Below are positions 28,268 to 36,427 of a stretch of 64,000 bases of DNA, in pieces. Both the position numbers and the translations under genes were made by a program. The notes under the pieces were generated by a model, which saw nothing but the letters and a program-made list of their open reading frames with translations, did not search any database and was not told the origin of the DNA. Positions within the stretch are counted from its first letter, which is position 1, and the number at the start of each line of letters is the position of its first letter. The stretch comes from Paenibacillus lacisoli. GTDB lineage: Bacteria > Bacillota > Bacilli > Paenibacillales > Paenibacillaceae. The stretch spans positions 496,001 to 560,000 of the forward strand of contig NZ_JAUQTB010000001.1 of assembly GCF_030580655.1 (NCBI RefSeq), read 5' to 3'.

Positions 28268-28304
28268 ACCCCGCAGCCGGCTGTAATACCGATTGCGGGG
28301 TTTA
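28268..28304 (+). terminator. Terminator of the MBL gene
   Basis: AACCCCGCA... pairs with ...TGCGGGGTT around an imperfect loop. It could work in both directions. Confidence 0.75.
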
Positions 28305-28325
28305 TGGTTAGACAGCTGTTCTGTG

Positions 28326-28769
28326 TTACAGCTTTTTCTGCATGCGTACATGCAAAATGTTAGCGTCATAGAAGGGCTCTTCAGAGATAACTTCATATCC
28401 CAGCTTGCGGTAAAAGCCCTCGGCCTGAACCTGTCCATCCAGGACGGCGTATTTGAAACCAAGTTCACGTGCCAGTTCTTCCATAGCAAGAATCAATACA
28501 CGGCCATAACCCTTGGAGCGAAACGGCATCAGCACAGCGACCCGCTGAAGCTTGGCGGAATCTTCGTTAAAATGCTTAATCCGGCCTGCTGCCACAAACT
28601 GGCCTCCCTCCTGCAAAAGCAGATGGTGTGACTCGGCATCCAGGGAATCGTAATCGTCAATTTCCTCTTCTATGGATACATTCTGTTCTTCGACGAATAC
28701 AGCTTTACGGATGGCGAGCGCCTCCTGGAGCTGTTCATCGATTTGTACACGTACAATTTCTGCTGGCAT
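28326..28769 (-). CDS. GNAT family N-acetyltransferase (ElaA/YjcF-like)
   Basis: 147 residues. IRKAVFVEEQNVS near the N-terminus and the acetyl-CoA site LQRVAVLMPFRSKGYGRVLI at residues 70-95 are typical of the YjcF/ElaA branch; EGFYRKLGYEVISEEPFYDA closes the fold. The acceptor substrate is not known. It lies between convergent terminators and is probably monocistronic. Confidence 0.88.
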   Translation of the reverse strand: MPAEIVRVQIDEQLQEALAIRKAVFVEEQNVSIEEEIDDYDSLDAESHHLLLQEGGQFVAAGRIKHFNEDSAKLQRVAVLMPFRSKGYGRVLILAMEELARELGFKYAVLDGQVQAEGFYRKLGYEVISEEPFYDANILHVRMQKKL

Positions 28770-28877
28770 GCCCGTTCCCCCTTCATTTCGGTTTCCCTCT
28801 TCATGGTCTCATCTGTAACCGGTATAAAACGGGATTATTATACACGAGCCGCTCGGATAACGCCAACCTGTTTATTT

Positions 28878-29108
28878 TTATGGCAGATCTATATTTTCGG
28901 ACTCTCCGTATACCCGGCTGTGTACCGAGTCGGAATCGGAGTATACATCACGAATGACCGGAAGCTCCGACGCTGCATTGTGATCTTGAACGGGTTCCAG
29001 AGAGGGCTCAATCTGCTGCTGCGTACAGCCGCTTAGAATCAGGAGGACCGCTGCTGTCATCAACAAGCCTTTGAACATTTTTGTTGGAGTTGCTGCTTTA
29101 GGACTCAT
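28878..29108 (-). CDS. Small lipoprotein
   Basis: About 76 residues. A signal peptide with lipobox LSGC at residues 25-28 is followed by a short acidic, polar tail without recognisable domain. Lipidation would fix it on the outer face of the membrane. A GTG one codon upstream of the ATG is an alternative start. Function is unknown. Confidence 0.65.
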   Translation of the reverse strand: MSPKAATPTKMFKGLLMTAAVLLILSGCTQQQIEPSLEPVQDHNAASELPVIRDVYSDSDSVHSRVYGESENIDLP

Positions 29109-29210
29109 CACTAGGAGTTCACTCCCTGCTGCAGGTTTTATGCTTTATTGTGAACGGAACATGATGGTTTTAGTCGTGAGGCCCAGCGTCTCATCTATAT
29201 ATATTTTCAG

Positions 29211-29239
29211 TTGACAGTTCCCAAAGCTGCTGATAATAT
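29211..29239 (+). promoter_or_regulatory. Promoter of tRNA-Val
   Basis: A perfect TTGACA (29211-29216), a 17-base spacer and TAATAT (29234-29239), about 22 bases before the tRNA 5' end. Confidence 0.65.
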
Positions 29240-29261
29240 TAAAAAAGTTAATATACGACTT

Positions 29262-29334
29262 GATCTGTTAGCTCAGCTGGGAGAGCACTATCTTGACAGG
29301 GTAGGGGTCAGTGGTTCGAGCCCACTACAGATCA
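29262..29334 (+). tRNA. tRNA-Val (anticodon GAC)
   Basis: The cloverleaf folds by eye: acceptor GATCTGT / ACAGATC, D stem GCTC/GAGC, anticodon stem CTATC / GGTAG with loop TTGACAG (anticodon GAC), variable loop, and T arm AGTGG-TTCGAGC-CCACT. The 73 bases end in discriminator A. The CCA end is not encoded. It has its own promoter and terminator. Confidence 0.93.
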
Positions 29335-29342
29335 TACACGTA

Positions 29343-29367
29343 AACCCTTGTGTATCAAGGGTTTTTA
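29343..29367 (+). terminator. Terminator of tRNA-Val
   Basis: AACCCTTG / CAAGGGTT stem followed by TTTATTATTTTT. Confidence 0.8.
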
Positions 29368-29406
29368 TTATTTTTATGCTGCTCTGGTTGAGACGAAAAT
29401 CGGCAT

Positions 29407-29443
29407 TGATACGAATTTGATACGAATCACTTCCTGATACGAA
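29407..29443. repeat. Three direct repeats TGATACGAA downstream of tRNA-Val
   Basis: Exact copies start at 29407, 29418 and 29435. Short direct repeats just beyond the 3' end of a tRNA resemble the arm-type binding sites of tyrosine integrases. No integrase gene and no second copy of the tRNA 3' end was seen in the window. Confidence 0.6.
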
Positions 29444-29471
29444 AAAAAGCAGCGGACATGTACCGCTGCTT
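29441..29471 (-). terminator. Minus-strand terminator downstream of the beta-helix gene
   Basis: AAGCAGCGG / CCGCTGCTT stem with a run of T residues in the minus direction. Confidence 0.7.
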
Positions 29472-29694
29472 TCGTTTACCTGAAAGGTGTCAAAACTTGT
29501 TCCTTCAAACCAGTTCCTAAACACCCATTTACTGATGTATATTACTATAGAATTCTCAATTTAGGGGAATCGTTAATTCAGAAGTAGAAATGGATTCAGA
29601 ACATGAATTCAGAGATCATTCTACCGTACGAGCAAGCAATCAGGCTGTCTTCACAGACAACCCGATGCTTATAAGACCCGATATCCCTGCTCAA

Positions 29695-31395
29695 TCACTG
29701 CCACGTAGACGTACGAGTCAAGCCAAGTATTCGGGAGCTCATTCGTAATGAATTCGGCTTGTTCGGATTGGTGACAGTTACCGTGAATGAACCATCGGCT
29801 GCAGGATCAGTTATTCTTAGATTCGTGGGAACCAGATCCCCATTAGATGCAACGACCGGCCCCACCAGGTTGATCTTGACAAGCCCCCGGAAGGTCGTGG
29901 CCGGGATGTAAATCAGGCTGAATTGCTGCAGTAAAGCCTGGTCCGCTGAACCGTTGGCTGACACCATTAGTACCCCATGAAATGTTCCCCGCTGTAATTG
30001 TAAGTCCTGGAGCCTAAAAGTCATCGTCACATCCTGACCAGGCACTGCTGTCACGGTATTCCATGAAGGACTGCGGTAGCCCAGCAGCGGAACCGTACTC
30101 TGAATCCCTGTAAGAACCGGCTGCAGATCATTGTCAATCTTATTCGCCGGCAGATTGCCGCCGCTGAAGTCTGAGGCCATTCCGTTTATCGCGTCCAGGC
30201 CGATCCACTGCACAACAGGCGGGATCGGGTTGGCGGCATAACATTTCTGCGCCTGAATATTCCGGAATGTGCAGTCAGGCTGAAAGCCCGGAAAGATCGA
30301 AGGCAGTCTGACTCCCGTGCCAAGATAGGGATCGGTAAAATCACTTCCCACAGCCCCGCCACGCGTATACCCAAGTCCTGTATTCTGTACTTCAGCCCAC
30401 CCCACCGATTCCAGATTCACATTCGTGACCTCACTGCACCGTATCATATTCCCGGTAACACAATAACGGTGGGTAAAGCCATGAAAGAGATTCGAAAAGG
30501 AATTATTATTGCTGTTCCTCATATAACGCGAATAGATTGCTATCATGATTCCAGTGATGCCATAATATTTGGCTGTTTTTGCTATACTGTAACCAAGGAT
30601 CGGCCTGCTCAGGCGAGTAGTGTTATTGATCGTTTTGAAAAAATAGTCATCAAAAAAAGTATCAATGGCATCATCTTTACCAACCTGGTAATTACGCTCA
30701 TACGTAAATCTTATTTGATCGTACGAACACTTATCCCCAAACCCGCCCTGCTCAAGATAATTGTCATTCCGGTTGGACCATTGTCCTCCAACGACAATGC
30801 CTGCACCGCACTTTATGAACTCGATCCTTCTATAGCTATTTTGTTCCTGCACCCGGCTGTAGATTCCAATCGCACAATCCCTGAAACGAAGCTGATGAAA
30901 ATCACTGATGGCTACGGTCAGGTTCAGCGCCGCATAAGCAAAGAAAAAATTGCGCAGTTCCATATTCGACAATCCCACATTGTACACCGTGGAGCCCCGG
31001 ACACCACGGTCGATCACACCATTTACATCTGGTCTGCCGCTCTGCATAAAACCGATAGGCTGTTGAAGATCTGCATTCCCATATACATAGGGACCATAAA
31101 TAACCGTAGACCAGCGGGATTCCCCCACAAACTTTACGTTATACGGCACATCGATGATATAAGGCATTTTGGAAATAGGCTCAGGTTCCAGCGGTGTGCC
31201 ATATCCCTCCATAACCGTGCCGTCATCATGGGCAGGGATTTCAACGTATCCGGCAATACGAGTAAGATAATAACGCCCTGCGGGAACGTATACCTCCACA
31301 TAATCTCCTAACGTAGAGGCATGATCGGCCGCTGCTTGAAAGCGTTCAGTGTCATCTCTGCCTGTATAATCCTTCACGTTAACACGCAATTGCAT
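29695..31395 (-). CDS. Right-handed beta-helix protein (pectate-lyase-3/tailspike-like)
   Basis: 566 residues from an ATG seven bases after GGAG. The opening VNVKDYTGRDDTERFQAAADHA followed by VEVYVPAGRYYL is the Pectate_lyase_3 type N-terminus used by phage tailspikes and GH28/GH55 relatives. The middle is a long run of short beta strands rich in Asn, as expected for a beta-helix. The last 150 residues look like a beta-sandwich. There is no signal peptide, which argues against a secreted pectinase and fits a phage- or bacteriocin-derived fibre, but export by another route is possible. It is a single gene beside tRNA-Val and the integrase-like repeats. Confidence 0.7.
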   Translation of the reverse strand: MQLRVNVKDYTGRDDTERFQAAADHASTLGDYVEVYVPAGRYYLTRIAGYVEIPAHDDGTVMEGYGTPLEPEPISKMPYIIDVPYNVKFVGESRWSTVIYGPYVYGNADLQQPIGFMQSGRPDVNGVIDRGVRGSTVYNVGLSNMELRNFFFAYAALNLTVAISDFHQLRFRDCAIGIYSRVQEQNSYRRIEFIKCGAGIVVGGQWSNRNDNYLEQGGFGDKCSYDQIRFTYERNYQVGKDDAIDTFFDDYFFKTINNTTRLSRPILGYSIAKTAKYYGITGIMIAIYSRYMRNSNNNSFSNLFHGFTHRYCVTGNMIRCSEVTNVNLESVGWAEVQNTGLGYTRGGAVGSDFTDPYLGTGVRLPSIFPGFQPDCTFRNIQAQKCYAANPIPPVVQWIGLDAINGMASDFSGGNLPANKIDNDLQPVLTGIQSTVPLLGYRSPSWNTVTAVPGQDVTMTFRLQDLQLQRGTFHGVLMVSANGSADQALLQQFSLIYIPATTFRGLVKINLVGPVVASNGDLVPTNLRITDPAADGSFTVTVTNPNKPNSLRMSSRILGLTRTSTWQ

Positions 31396-31469
31396 CTCTC
31401 CTCTCCAGTCACAGCGCATGTATATAGATATGGCTGTAAAAGTCTGCGTGTTCCCCCTTCCGGTTTATA

Positions 31470-31490
31470 ATATACCCCTATCGGGTATAT
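31470..31490. promoter_or_regulatory. CsoR-type operator upstream of ydhK
   Basis: A perfect inverted repeat ATATACCC-N5-GGGTATAT. This T/A-rich GGG half-site pattern is that of CsoR-family (copper-sensing) repressors. It lies about 50 bases before the ydhK start and overlaps the likely promoter. Confidence 0.55.
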
Positions 31491-31540
31491 TATAGATACA
31501 GCAGGCCATTCAACTCACCTATAATGAAGGAGTGGTATTT

Positions 31541-32143
31541 ATGAAAAAGCAGTTAGCCGCAGTAGGGATTACAGCCATGATCGCACTTAGCGGCTGCGGA
31601 GCTCAGTCGGATGACGCAAGCAGTACAGCAGCGACAGCTCCATCCAGCTCTCAAGGTTCCAGCTCTCAAGATTCCAGCACAACGGGATCCGGCGGCAGTA
31701 TGGGGATGGAACACAATGGCTCCCCCGAAGTTCCAGCCAACTTAAAGGAAGCAGCCAATCCCAAATTTAAAGTCGGAAACAAGGCATTAATTGAAGCGGA
31801 TCATATGCCTGGTATGAAAGGTGCTGTAGGAACCATTACCGGAGCGTACGACACCACCGCATATGTTGTTACTTATACACCGACCACGGGCGGCGAGCCG
31901 GTCAAGCATCATAAATGGGTGATTCAGCAGGAGATTCAGGGTGCCGGTGACGAACCTTTTCCTACAGGAGCATCTGTCGTACTGGAAGCGGATCATATGC
32001 CTGGCATGAAAGGCGCGTCTGCGACCATAGAGTCCGCAGAACGGACAACGGTATACATGCTGGACTATACGCCAACGACAGGCGGTGAACCGGTCAAGAA
32101 CCATAAATGGGTGACCGAAAGCGAACTGACAGCTCCCAAATAA
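31541..32143 (+). CDS. ydhK: YdhK-type lipoprotein with two DUF1541 repeats
   Basis: 200 residues. A signal peptide with lipobox LSGC (residues 17-20) is followed by a Ser/Thr linker and a GSMGMEHN segment that could bind metal through Met and His. Two tandem DUF1541 modules of about 55 residues follow. Each contains EADHMPGMKGA and then YTPTTGGEPVK. The Met/His-rich motifs and the CsoR-like operator upstream suggest a role in copper handling on the outer membrane face; that is inference. GAAGGAG lies eight bases before the ATG. Confidence 0.85.
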   Translation: MKKQLAAVGITAMIALSGCGAQSDDASSTAATAPSSSQGSSSQDSSTTGSGGSMGMEHNGSPEVPANLKEAANPKFKVGNKALIEADHMPGMKGAVGTITGAYDTTAYVVTYTPTTGGEPVKHHKWVIQQEIQGAGDEPFPTGASVVLEADHMPGMKGASATIESAERTTVYMLDYTPTTGGEPVKNHKWVTESELTAPK

Positions 32144-32163
32144 AAGACGAGGAGTGGCTGAAA

Positions 32164-32625
32164 ATGACGGGAAAAGAAATACTCCTGAACCAGTTTAAAG
32201 CCTGCAGAAATGACAACGGATGGTTTACCTCCATGGCCTCGGCTGCTGCGGATTTATCCGAAGAACAGGTCCATGCCAAAAGTGACCGGGATGGAATGAA
32301 CAGCATCATCGAGATTGTGCGTCATCTGGACTTCTACAATGAAAGGTATCTGAACCGATTTCGGGGAGAAGAGGTTGCTCCAGTCGAAGGTTCTAATGAT
32401 GATACCTTTACAAGAGGAGATGCAGTCTGGAGCCGGACACTGGCACGTTACGATCAGACATTGGCAGATTGGATGGACGCAGTGGAGCAGGCCGATCCTT
32501 CGACCTTGGAACGCTGGGCTCCAGATCTCACCCATTTGACCATTCACAATGCTTATCACATCGGCCAGATCGTAGTCATTCGTAAGGAACAGGGCTCGTG
32601 GAATAAGGCGAACGGCGTCAGTTAG
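32164..32625 (+). CDS. DinB family protein
   Basis: 153 residues forming a four-helix bundle of the DinB/YfiT type. Candidate metal ligands are the His in IVRHLDFYN and the two His in HNAYHIGQIVVIR. Family members include thiol-S-transferases using bacillithiol or mycothiol, but many are uncharacterised. It follows ydhK by 20 bases and may be co-transcribed. The ATG at 32164 is preferred over an upstream in-frame one inside ydhK. Confidence 0.85.
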   Translation: MTGKEILLNQFKACRNDNGWFTSMASAAADLSEEQVHAKSDRDGMNSIIEIVRHLDFYNERYLNRFRGEEVAPVEGSNDDTFTRGDAVWSRTLARYDQTLADWMDAVEQADPSTLERWAPDLTHLTIHNAYHIGQIVVIRKEQGSWNKANGVS

Positions 32626-32663
32626 ATGCAAATGTAATATATATTTGTAACTTGTATCAAACC

Positions 32664-32692
32664 GAGAGACAGGCTCACTGTCTCTTTTTTTT
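32664..32692 (+). terminator. Terminator of the ydhK-DinB unit
   Basis: GAGACAG / CTGTCTC stem and a run of eight T residues. Confidence 0.85.
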
Positions 32693-32763
32693 ACCCTTTT
32701 ATAATGAAGATGTTGTAAAATTAGGGATGTTCATCCAGTCTAACAATAAAGGAGTTATTATTT

Positions 32764-33495
32764 ATGAAAAAACAGCTTGCCATCGCATTGACCATCGCCC
32801 TGCTCTCGCCACTTGCAGCGGCGGTATACTCACCAGCCTCTTCTTCCGTTTATGCAGCAGTGAAAGGCACGAACTTACAGATGCCAGACGGTGCGGCTTA
32901 TTATGGCGAAGTCAAGAACGGTCTGCCTAATGGCAAAGGAACGATGCAGTGGGGACCCACCAAGCAATACTGGGGAGAATGGGTCAACGGAAAGCGTTCC
33001 GGCCAGGGGAAATACATAAACCAATACGTAATGGACGGTGAGCAACATAAAATCGTCTACAATGGCTCTTGGCAAAAGGATAAGATGCAGGGACAAGGAA
33101 CACGAACCAATAAAGTCACCACTTCGGAAGGAAACGTACGTTATAACCAAATTCAAACCGGTACCTTCAGTCAGAACCTCTGGACTAACGGGTATGAGGT
33201 CATTCATGCTGTTGCCGATCCGGATTACAGCTTTACTTATAAGAATGGTAATGAATCGCTGCATATCCTGGGAAGCAACGGCCGGATGACGACCGATTGG
33301 GCTCAAGGGGGCTTTTTTGAAGTAACCTATGCAAAAGGATCTCTCAAAAAGTACTACACACAGCTGCCTGTTGAGAATGCCGCCGCTGAACTCCGGAACA
33401 AAGCTGCTCTGAAATATCTCCAGTCCATCCAGTCCCGGATGATTCCTGTGCTGCAGAAATTCAAACAGTTGTCGAATCAGCTGCCTCTAAATTAA
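32764..33495 (+). CDS. Secreted MORN-repeat protein
   Basis: 243 residues. Signal peptide at residues 1-31 (cleavage near VYAAV). MORN-like repeats follow between 40 and 120: GAAYYGEVKNGLPNGKGTM, YWGEWVNGKRSGQGKYI and YNGSWQKDKMQGQGT. The C-terminal 80 residues are helical. MORN repeats in bacteria usually mark surface-exposed beta-hairpin proteins; binding partners are unknown. TAAAGGAG lies before the ATG. Confidence 0.82.
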   Translation: MKKQLAIALTIALLSPLAAAVYSPASSSVYAAVKGTNLQMPDGAAYYGEVKNGLPNGKGTMQWGPTKQYWGEWVNGKRSGQGKYINQYVMDGEQHKIVYNGSWQKDKMQGQGTRTNKVTTSEGNVRYNQIQTGTFSQNLWTNGYEVIHAVADPDYSFTYKNGNESLHILGSNGRMTTDWAQGGFFEVTYAKGSLKKYYTQLPVENAAAELRNKAALKYLQSIQSRMIPVLQKFKQLSNQLPLN

Positions 33496-33514
33496 AAATT
33501 CAAATCAGAATGGA

Positions 33515-33545
33515 GGACCCCGCACTTGGTGCGGGGTCTTTTTCG
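33515..33545 (+). terminator. Terminator of the MORN gene
   Basis: GACCCCGCAC / GTGCGGGGTC stem followed by TTTTT. Confidence 0.9.
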
Positions 33546-33820
33546 TACACATAGCCGATTTATCGTGACAACAGCAGAACTTCCGATCACTTTGGGGGGA
33601 AGCGGATACAGGCTCTCTCAATCATGCATATCCTTATATCATCTCAACAGGAAATCTTCTCTTAGACACACTCCTTACTACTCTACCTTTTTCCCGCGGC
33701 ACGCTCCACTCCATTCCGCCAACATGTCAAACGCATAGATTTATAGCCTGCGGGTATCGGCCGTTTCGCTTCAAGGAACAGGTTCATATGATTTAACAAA
33801 TACCATTAAGGAGTGATCTT

Positions 33821-34084
33821 ATGTTACGTACGAGAGTCAAAACTTACAAACACCGTATCGGCAAAAAGAAAGTTCTGGTAGTAAAAGTCTATCAATCCGC
33901 TCGCGCCAAAGCGAAACACGGAAATGCCCTGGCCTCCAATATGCTGAACATCAAAATTGCCAAAGGTAAGCACAAGGCGAAACACCGCAAGCATCACCAT
34001 CACTTCAAACCGCACCGCAAACACCATTACTTCAAGCCACACCGCAAGCATCACTGCAAACCGCGTCACCATCGTTATTATTAA
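33821..34084 (+). CDS. Small basic His-rich protein (paralogue 1)
   Basis: 87 residues, more than half Lys, Arg and His. The first half contains AKAKHGNALASNMLNIKIAK. The second half is a tandem repeat of roughly HFKPHRKHH, three copies. A related protein follows at 34160, sharing the AKAKxGNALAxNxxN core. The composition recalls basic spore-coat proteins such as CotG, but homology was not established. TTAAGGAG precedes the ATG. The 275 bases upstream hold no other feature that I recognise. Confidence 0.65.
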   Translation: MLRTRVKTYKHRIGKKKVLVVKVYQSARAKAKHGNALASNMLNIKIAKGKHKAKHRKHHHHFKPHRKHHYFKPHRKHHCKPRHHRYY

Positions 34085-34159
34085 TACGTTGATCCCTCCA
34101 GCTTAACACCTCTCGGTGAGTCCGACAGGAATTGTTATGCCTGAAAGGAGGTGATATGA

Positions 34160-34402
34160 ATGCACGGATATAGAAAATGCCACTGCAAAAAGCACCGCAG
34201 ACATCACCGCAAGCACCATTCCATGCACGGCCGCAAGCATTACGGCTGGGGTAAGGACATGCATAAGAGCTGGGGCAAATCCTGGTCTCAAGGCGGCCTG
34301 AAAATCAAGGTGAAACAAAAAGCTGCTGCCAAAGCCAAAGGAAATGCACTTGCAGTCAATCAGTTTAATGTGTCGGCTAAGAAAAAGAAAAGACACTACT
34401 AA
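34160..34402 (+). CDS. Small basic His-rich protein (paralogue 2)
   Basis: 80 residues. The order is reversed relative to paralogue 1: a His/Arg-rich N-terminus (CHCKKHRRHHRKHHS) and a C-terminal core AKAKGNALAVNQFNVSAKKKK. A very strong AAAGGAGGTGAT lies before the ATG. An ATG five bases earlier is out of frame and ends after five codons. It is 75 bases from the first paralogue and shares a terminator, so the two are probably one operon. Confidence 0.65.
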   Translation: MHGYRKCHCKKHRRHHRKHHSMHGRKHYGWGKDMHKSWGKSWSQGGLKIKVKQKAAAKAKGNALAVNQFNVSAKKKKRHY

Positions 34403-34421
34403 TCTTCACAGAAGTAACCGC

Positions 34422-34462
34422 AAGCTGCCTGGCCGAAGTACGCTTCGGTCAGGCAGCTTTAT
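34422..34462 (+). terminator. Terminator of the basic-protein pair
   Basis: A long stem AAGCTGCCTGGCCGAAG / CTTCGGTCAGGCAGCTT. Confidence 0.85.
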
Positions 34463-34472
34463 ATCTTGCTGT

Positions 34473-34521
34473 AAACGAAAAGCACACTTCCTGAGTTGTC
34501 CCCGGGAAATGTGCTTTTCGT
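34473..34521 (-). terminator. Terminator of the NucB-like gene
   Basis: ACGAAAAGCACA / TGTGCTTTTCGT stem with TTT in the minus direction. Confidence 0.75.
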
Positions 34522-34537
34522 GCTGCATCCTATCAGA

Positions 34538-35005
34538 TTATTGAACAACAAACTTAACTTTTGTGCCGTCCGGATAGGATTCCAGCTTGTGACTGACCCA
34601 TGACCCGGCTCCGCGGTTATCCTTCGGCGATATATATTTCACATCGGCACCTGTCCCGCCTTCCGCACACATGGCCATAGGCCATTCATCACGGTCGTAG
34701 CCTTTCTTAACCTTCACATGCTTCAGCGAAAGTTCCCGGTTTGCCGCCGCTCCCTTACGGTCAATCGTGCATACCGAAGATGCTCCGGCATCGATAGCTT
34801 CCCGGATATGCTGCCCGGTCTGCGGGTATTTCGCAATAGGGAAAGTTATCGTTACATCTGCCTTCTGATCAAGAATCGCCTTAGGATCCTTAATTATTTC
34901 GGGGTGATAATGGTACAGCCAGAGCACCCCGAGCACCAGAACAATCAGGTACAGCATCCGGCTGGGCTTATTGTTTTTTCTTTTTTTCCTCCGTTTGGCT
35001 GCCAC
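34538..35005 (-). CDS. NucA/NucB-type deoxyribonuclease, membrane-anchored
   Basis: 155 residues. A basic N-terminus and one membrane segment (about residues 17-31) are followed by a DNA-entry-nuclease domain. [11 protein letters not shown] and [13 protein letters not shown] precede the catalytic segment [16 protein letters not shown], with its conserved Asp-Arg-Asp-Glu, and [13 protein letters not shown] follows. In Bacillus NucB is a secreted sporulation nuclease and NucA a competence nuclease. This copy is tethered on the outer face. No competence genes are adjacent, so the role is open. Confidence 0.85.
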   Translation of the reverse strand: MAAKRRKKRKNNKPSRMLYLIVLVLGVLWLYHYHPEIIKDPKAILDQKADVTITFPIAKYPQTGQHIREAIDAGASSVCTIDRKGAAANRELSLKHVKVKKGYDRDEWPMAMCAEGGTGADVKYISPKDNRGAGSWVSHKLESYPDGTKVKFVVQ

Positions 35006-35102
35006 AAACTTCTCCTTGCTGTCATCGATACAATTTTACAAAAAAATGCTAAATAAACGATTCCCTGATGACGAAATAAGAATTAAAGGGGGGGAACATA
35101 CT

Positions 35103-35288
35103 ATGAACGAATTAAAACTTGCCATTGCCCATGCACAGGCCGTACTTATCCGTCTCAGAAACGGAGAAATTCTGCTGGGCTGGCCTGTCATGGATCCGGA
35201 AACCGAAAGCTTCGGACTCTACGATGGAAGCCGGAAGCATAACATCGTCTGCGATGAGCTGCTCACAGTCAGCCGCATCATCGCCTAA
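35103..35288 (+). CDS. Small conserved hypothetical protein
   Basis: 61 residues from the ATG at 35103, nine bases after a long GGGGGGG-type binding site. The text LIRLRNGEILLGWPVMDPETESFGLYDG looks like a small beta-barrel. No family assigned. Same strand as nothing adjacent; the next two genes flank it on other strands. Confidence 0.65.
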   Translation: MNELKLAIAHAQAVLIRLRNGEILLGWPVMDPETESFGLYDGSRKHNIVCDELLTVSRIIA

Positions 35289-35332
35289 TCTATTTCAACT
35301 ATACTCCATTAGGATACAAAGGGGAATACGAA

Positions 35333-35806
35333 TCAGATCGACACGGGCTTCACATCATGCTTTTCCATGATAGCCATTTTTCCGGCCGCATCTTCCGCTT
35401 CGCTGGTTACCATCATCAGGAGATGACCGCGCCGTACTTCTGCTGCATAAGCCCTGGCATCATCCTTGGGGATACCAATAGCGGTCAGGCGGACAATCAG
35501 GTCATCCGAACGGCTGCCCGTTTCCGCTCCGGCCAGAAGTTTGGCCCCAGGACCCGATACAGCTGCACGCTGCGGCATAACACGCAGATCAGAAGCAAGC
35601 TGTTCTAGAGTGTTTAATATTCCTCTTGCACCATAGCCACCGCTGAACGGCTTCATCCCGGTATCTTCGGCAATCTGTTCAAGATCATTATGCTGATTGG
35701 AAACGATAGAAATTTCTTTGCGCTCTGCTCCCGCTTCCATTAGTTCCTCGATCGTCATGGATACATCCTGCTCTGTACGATAGACGCCAATTAACAACGT
35801 AGTCAT
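35333..35806 (-). CDS. General stress protein 17M-like (YflT-type)
   Basis: 157 residues from the ATG at 35806, eight bases after AAGGGAG. The N-terminal TLLIGVYRTEQDVSMTIEELMEAG is typical of the general stress protein 17M/YflT fold. A second alpha/beta half follows (IGIPKDDARAYAAEVRRGHLLMMV). In Bacillus these are SigB-controlled. I did not find a convincing SigB promoter upstream. Confidence 0.75.
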   Translation of the reverse strand: MTTLLIGVYRTEQDVSMTIEELMEAGAERKEISIVSNQHNDLEQIAEDTGMKPFSGGYGARGILNTLEQLASDLRVMPQRAAVSGPGAKLLAGAETGSRSDDLIVRLTAIGIPKDDARAYAAEVRRGHLLMMVTSEAEDAAGKMAIMEKHDVKPVSI

Positions 35807-35989
35807 TGGACCTACTCCCTTCAACTGCGTTTTACATTGCCATTAACCTTTTTCACGTTTTAAGAAACAGAATAGGACAGGCATCATTATGACGTTAATT
35901 TCATATAAATTTAAGTGAATTTTAATGTTAATTTTCAGAAATTGATGTACTGTAGATTTACAAAATGAATCAAATGAGGTGAAATGGTT

Positions 35990-36295
35990 ATGACAACAAC
36001 ATGGTCAAGAGTAGAACTATTGAAGACACAGCTTCCGAAGGAGCATCAAGGGATCTCCCACTATGTGGAGCATGCCCTCCAGTCCATTGATCAGTTCGTC
36101 GAGCAGCACCGTCAATTTGTAGCAGCGCAGGCTCTTTACGGGGAACGCATCAGCGGTGAAGAGGAACGGCTGTTCCGTGAGACCATTTCGAATATCAAGA
36201 ATGAACTGGTATCTACGTTGGAGAAGACCGTTGAAGACTTCAAGCACAAAGGTGACAAACATTGGGTTAACAATTACAAAGACGGAGTCGAATAA
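35990..36295 (+). CDS. Hypothetical helical protein
   Basis: 101 residues, charged and predicted helical throughout (HYVEHALQSIDQFVEQHRQF, then ISNIKNELVSTLEKTVEDF). GAGGTG lies eight bases before the ATG at 35990; an earlier in-frame ATG at 35984 is too close to it. No signal peptide, membrane segment or known domain. Function is not known. Confidence 0.65.
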   Translation: MTTTWSRVELLKTQLPKEHQGISHYVEHALQSIDQFVEQHRQFVAAQALYGERISGEEERLFRETISNIKNELVSTLEKTVEDFKHKGDKHWVNNYKDGVE

Positions 36296-36310
36296 TGTAT
36301 GTTAATCTGA

Positions 36311-36354
36311 GATCCTGACGTTTCCGCCTATTAGGGAACCGAGGATCCTTTTTG
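36311..36354 (+). terminator. Terminator of the helical-protein gene
   Basis: GATCC...GTTTCC pairs with GGGAAC...GGATC, followed by TTTTTG. The stem has mismatches. Confidence 0.6.
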
Positions 36355-36364
36355 TTTGACCTCA

Positions 36365-36405
36365 TTCAAAAGCTCCCGTTCTTCGATGAAGAATTCAGGA
36401 GCTTC
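36365..36405 (-). terminator. Terminator of the Big2-repeat gene
   Basis: GAAGCTCCTG... pairs with ...CGGGAGCTTTTG in the minus direction. Confidence 0.65.
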
Positions 36406-36427
36406 TGTGTAATTAAATATATGCTGT

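Noticed and set aside
29288-29524. Minus-strand frame across the tRNA-Val 3' end, considered as an integrase remnant
   Set aside because: No tyrosine-recombinase motif is present; it runs through the tRNA and two terminators.
33896-34080. Repeated CACCGCAAGCATCAC-type sequence, considered as a CRISPR-like or DNA repeat
   Set aside because: The repetition is codon repetition inside the His-rich coding sequence, without regular spacers.
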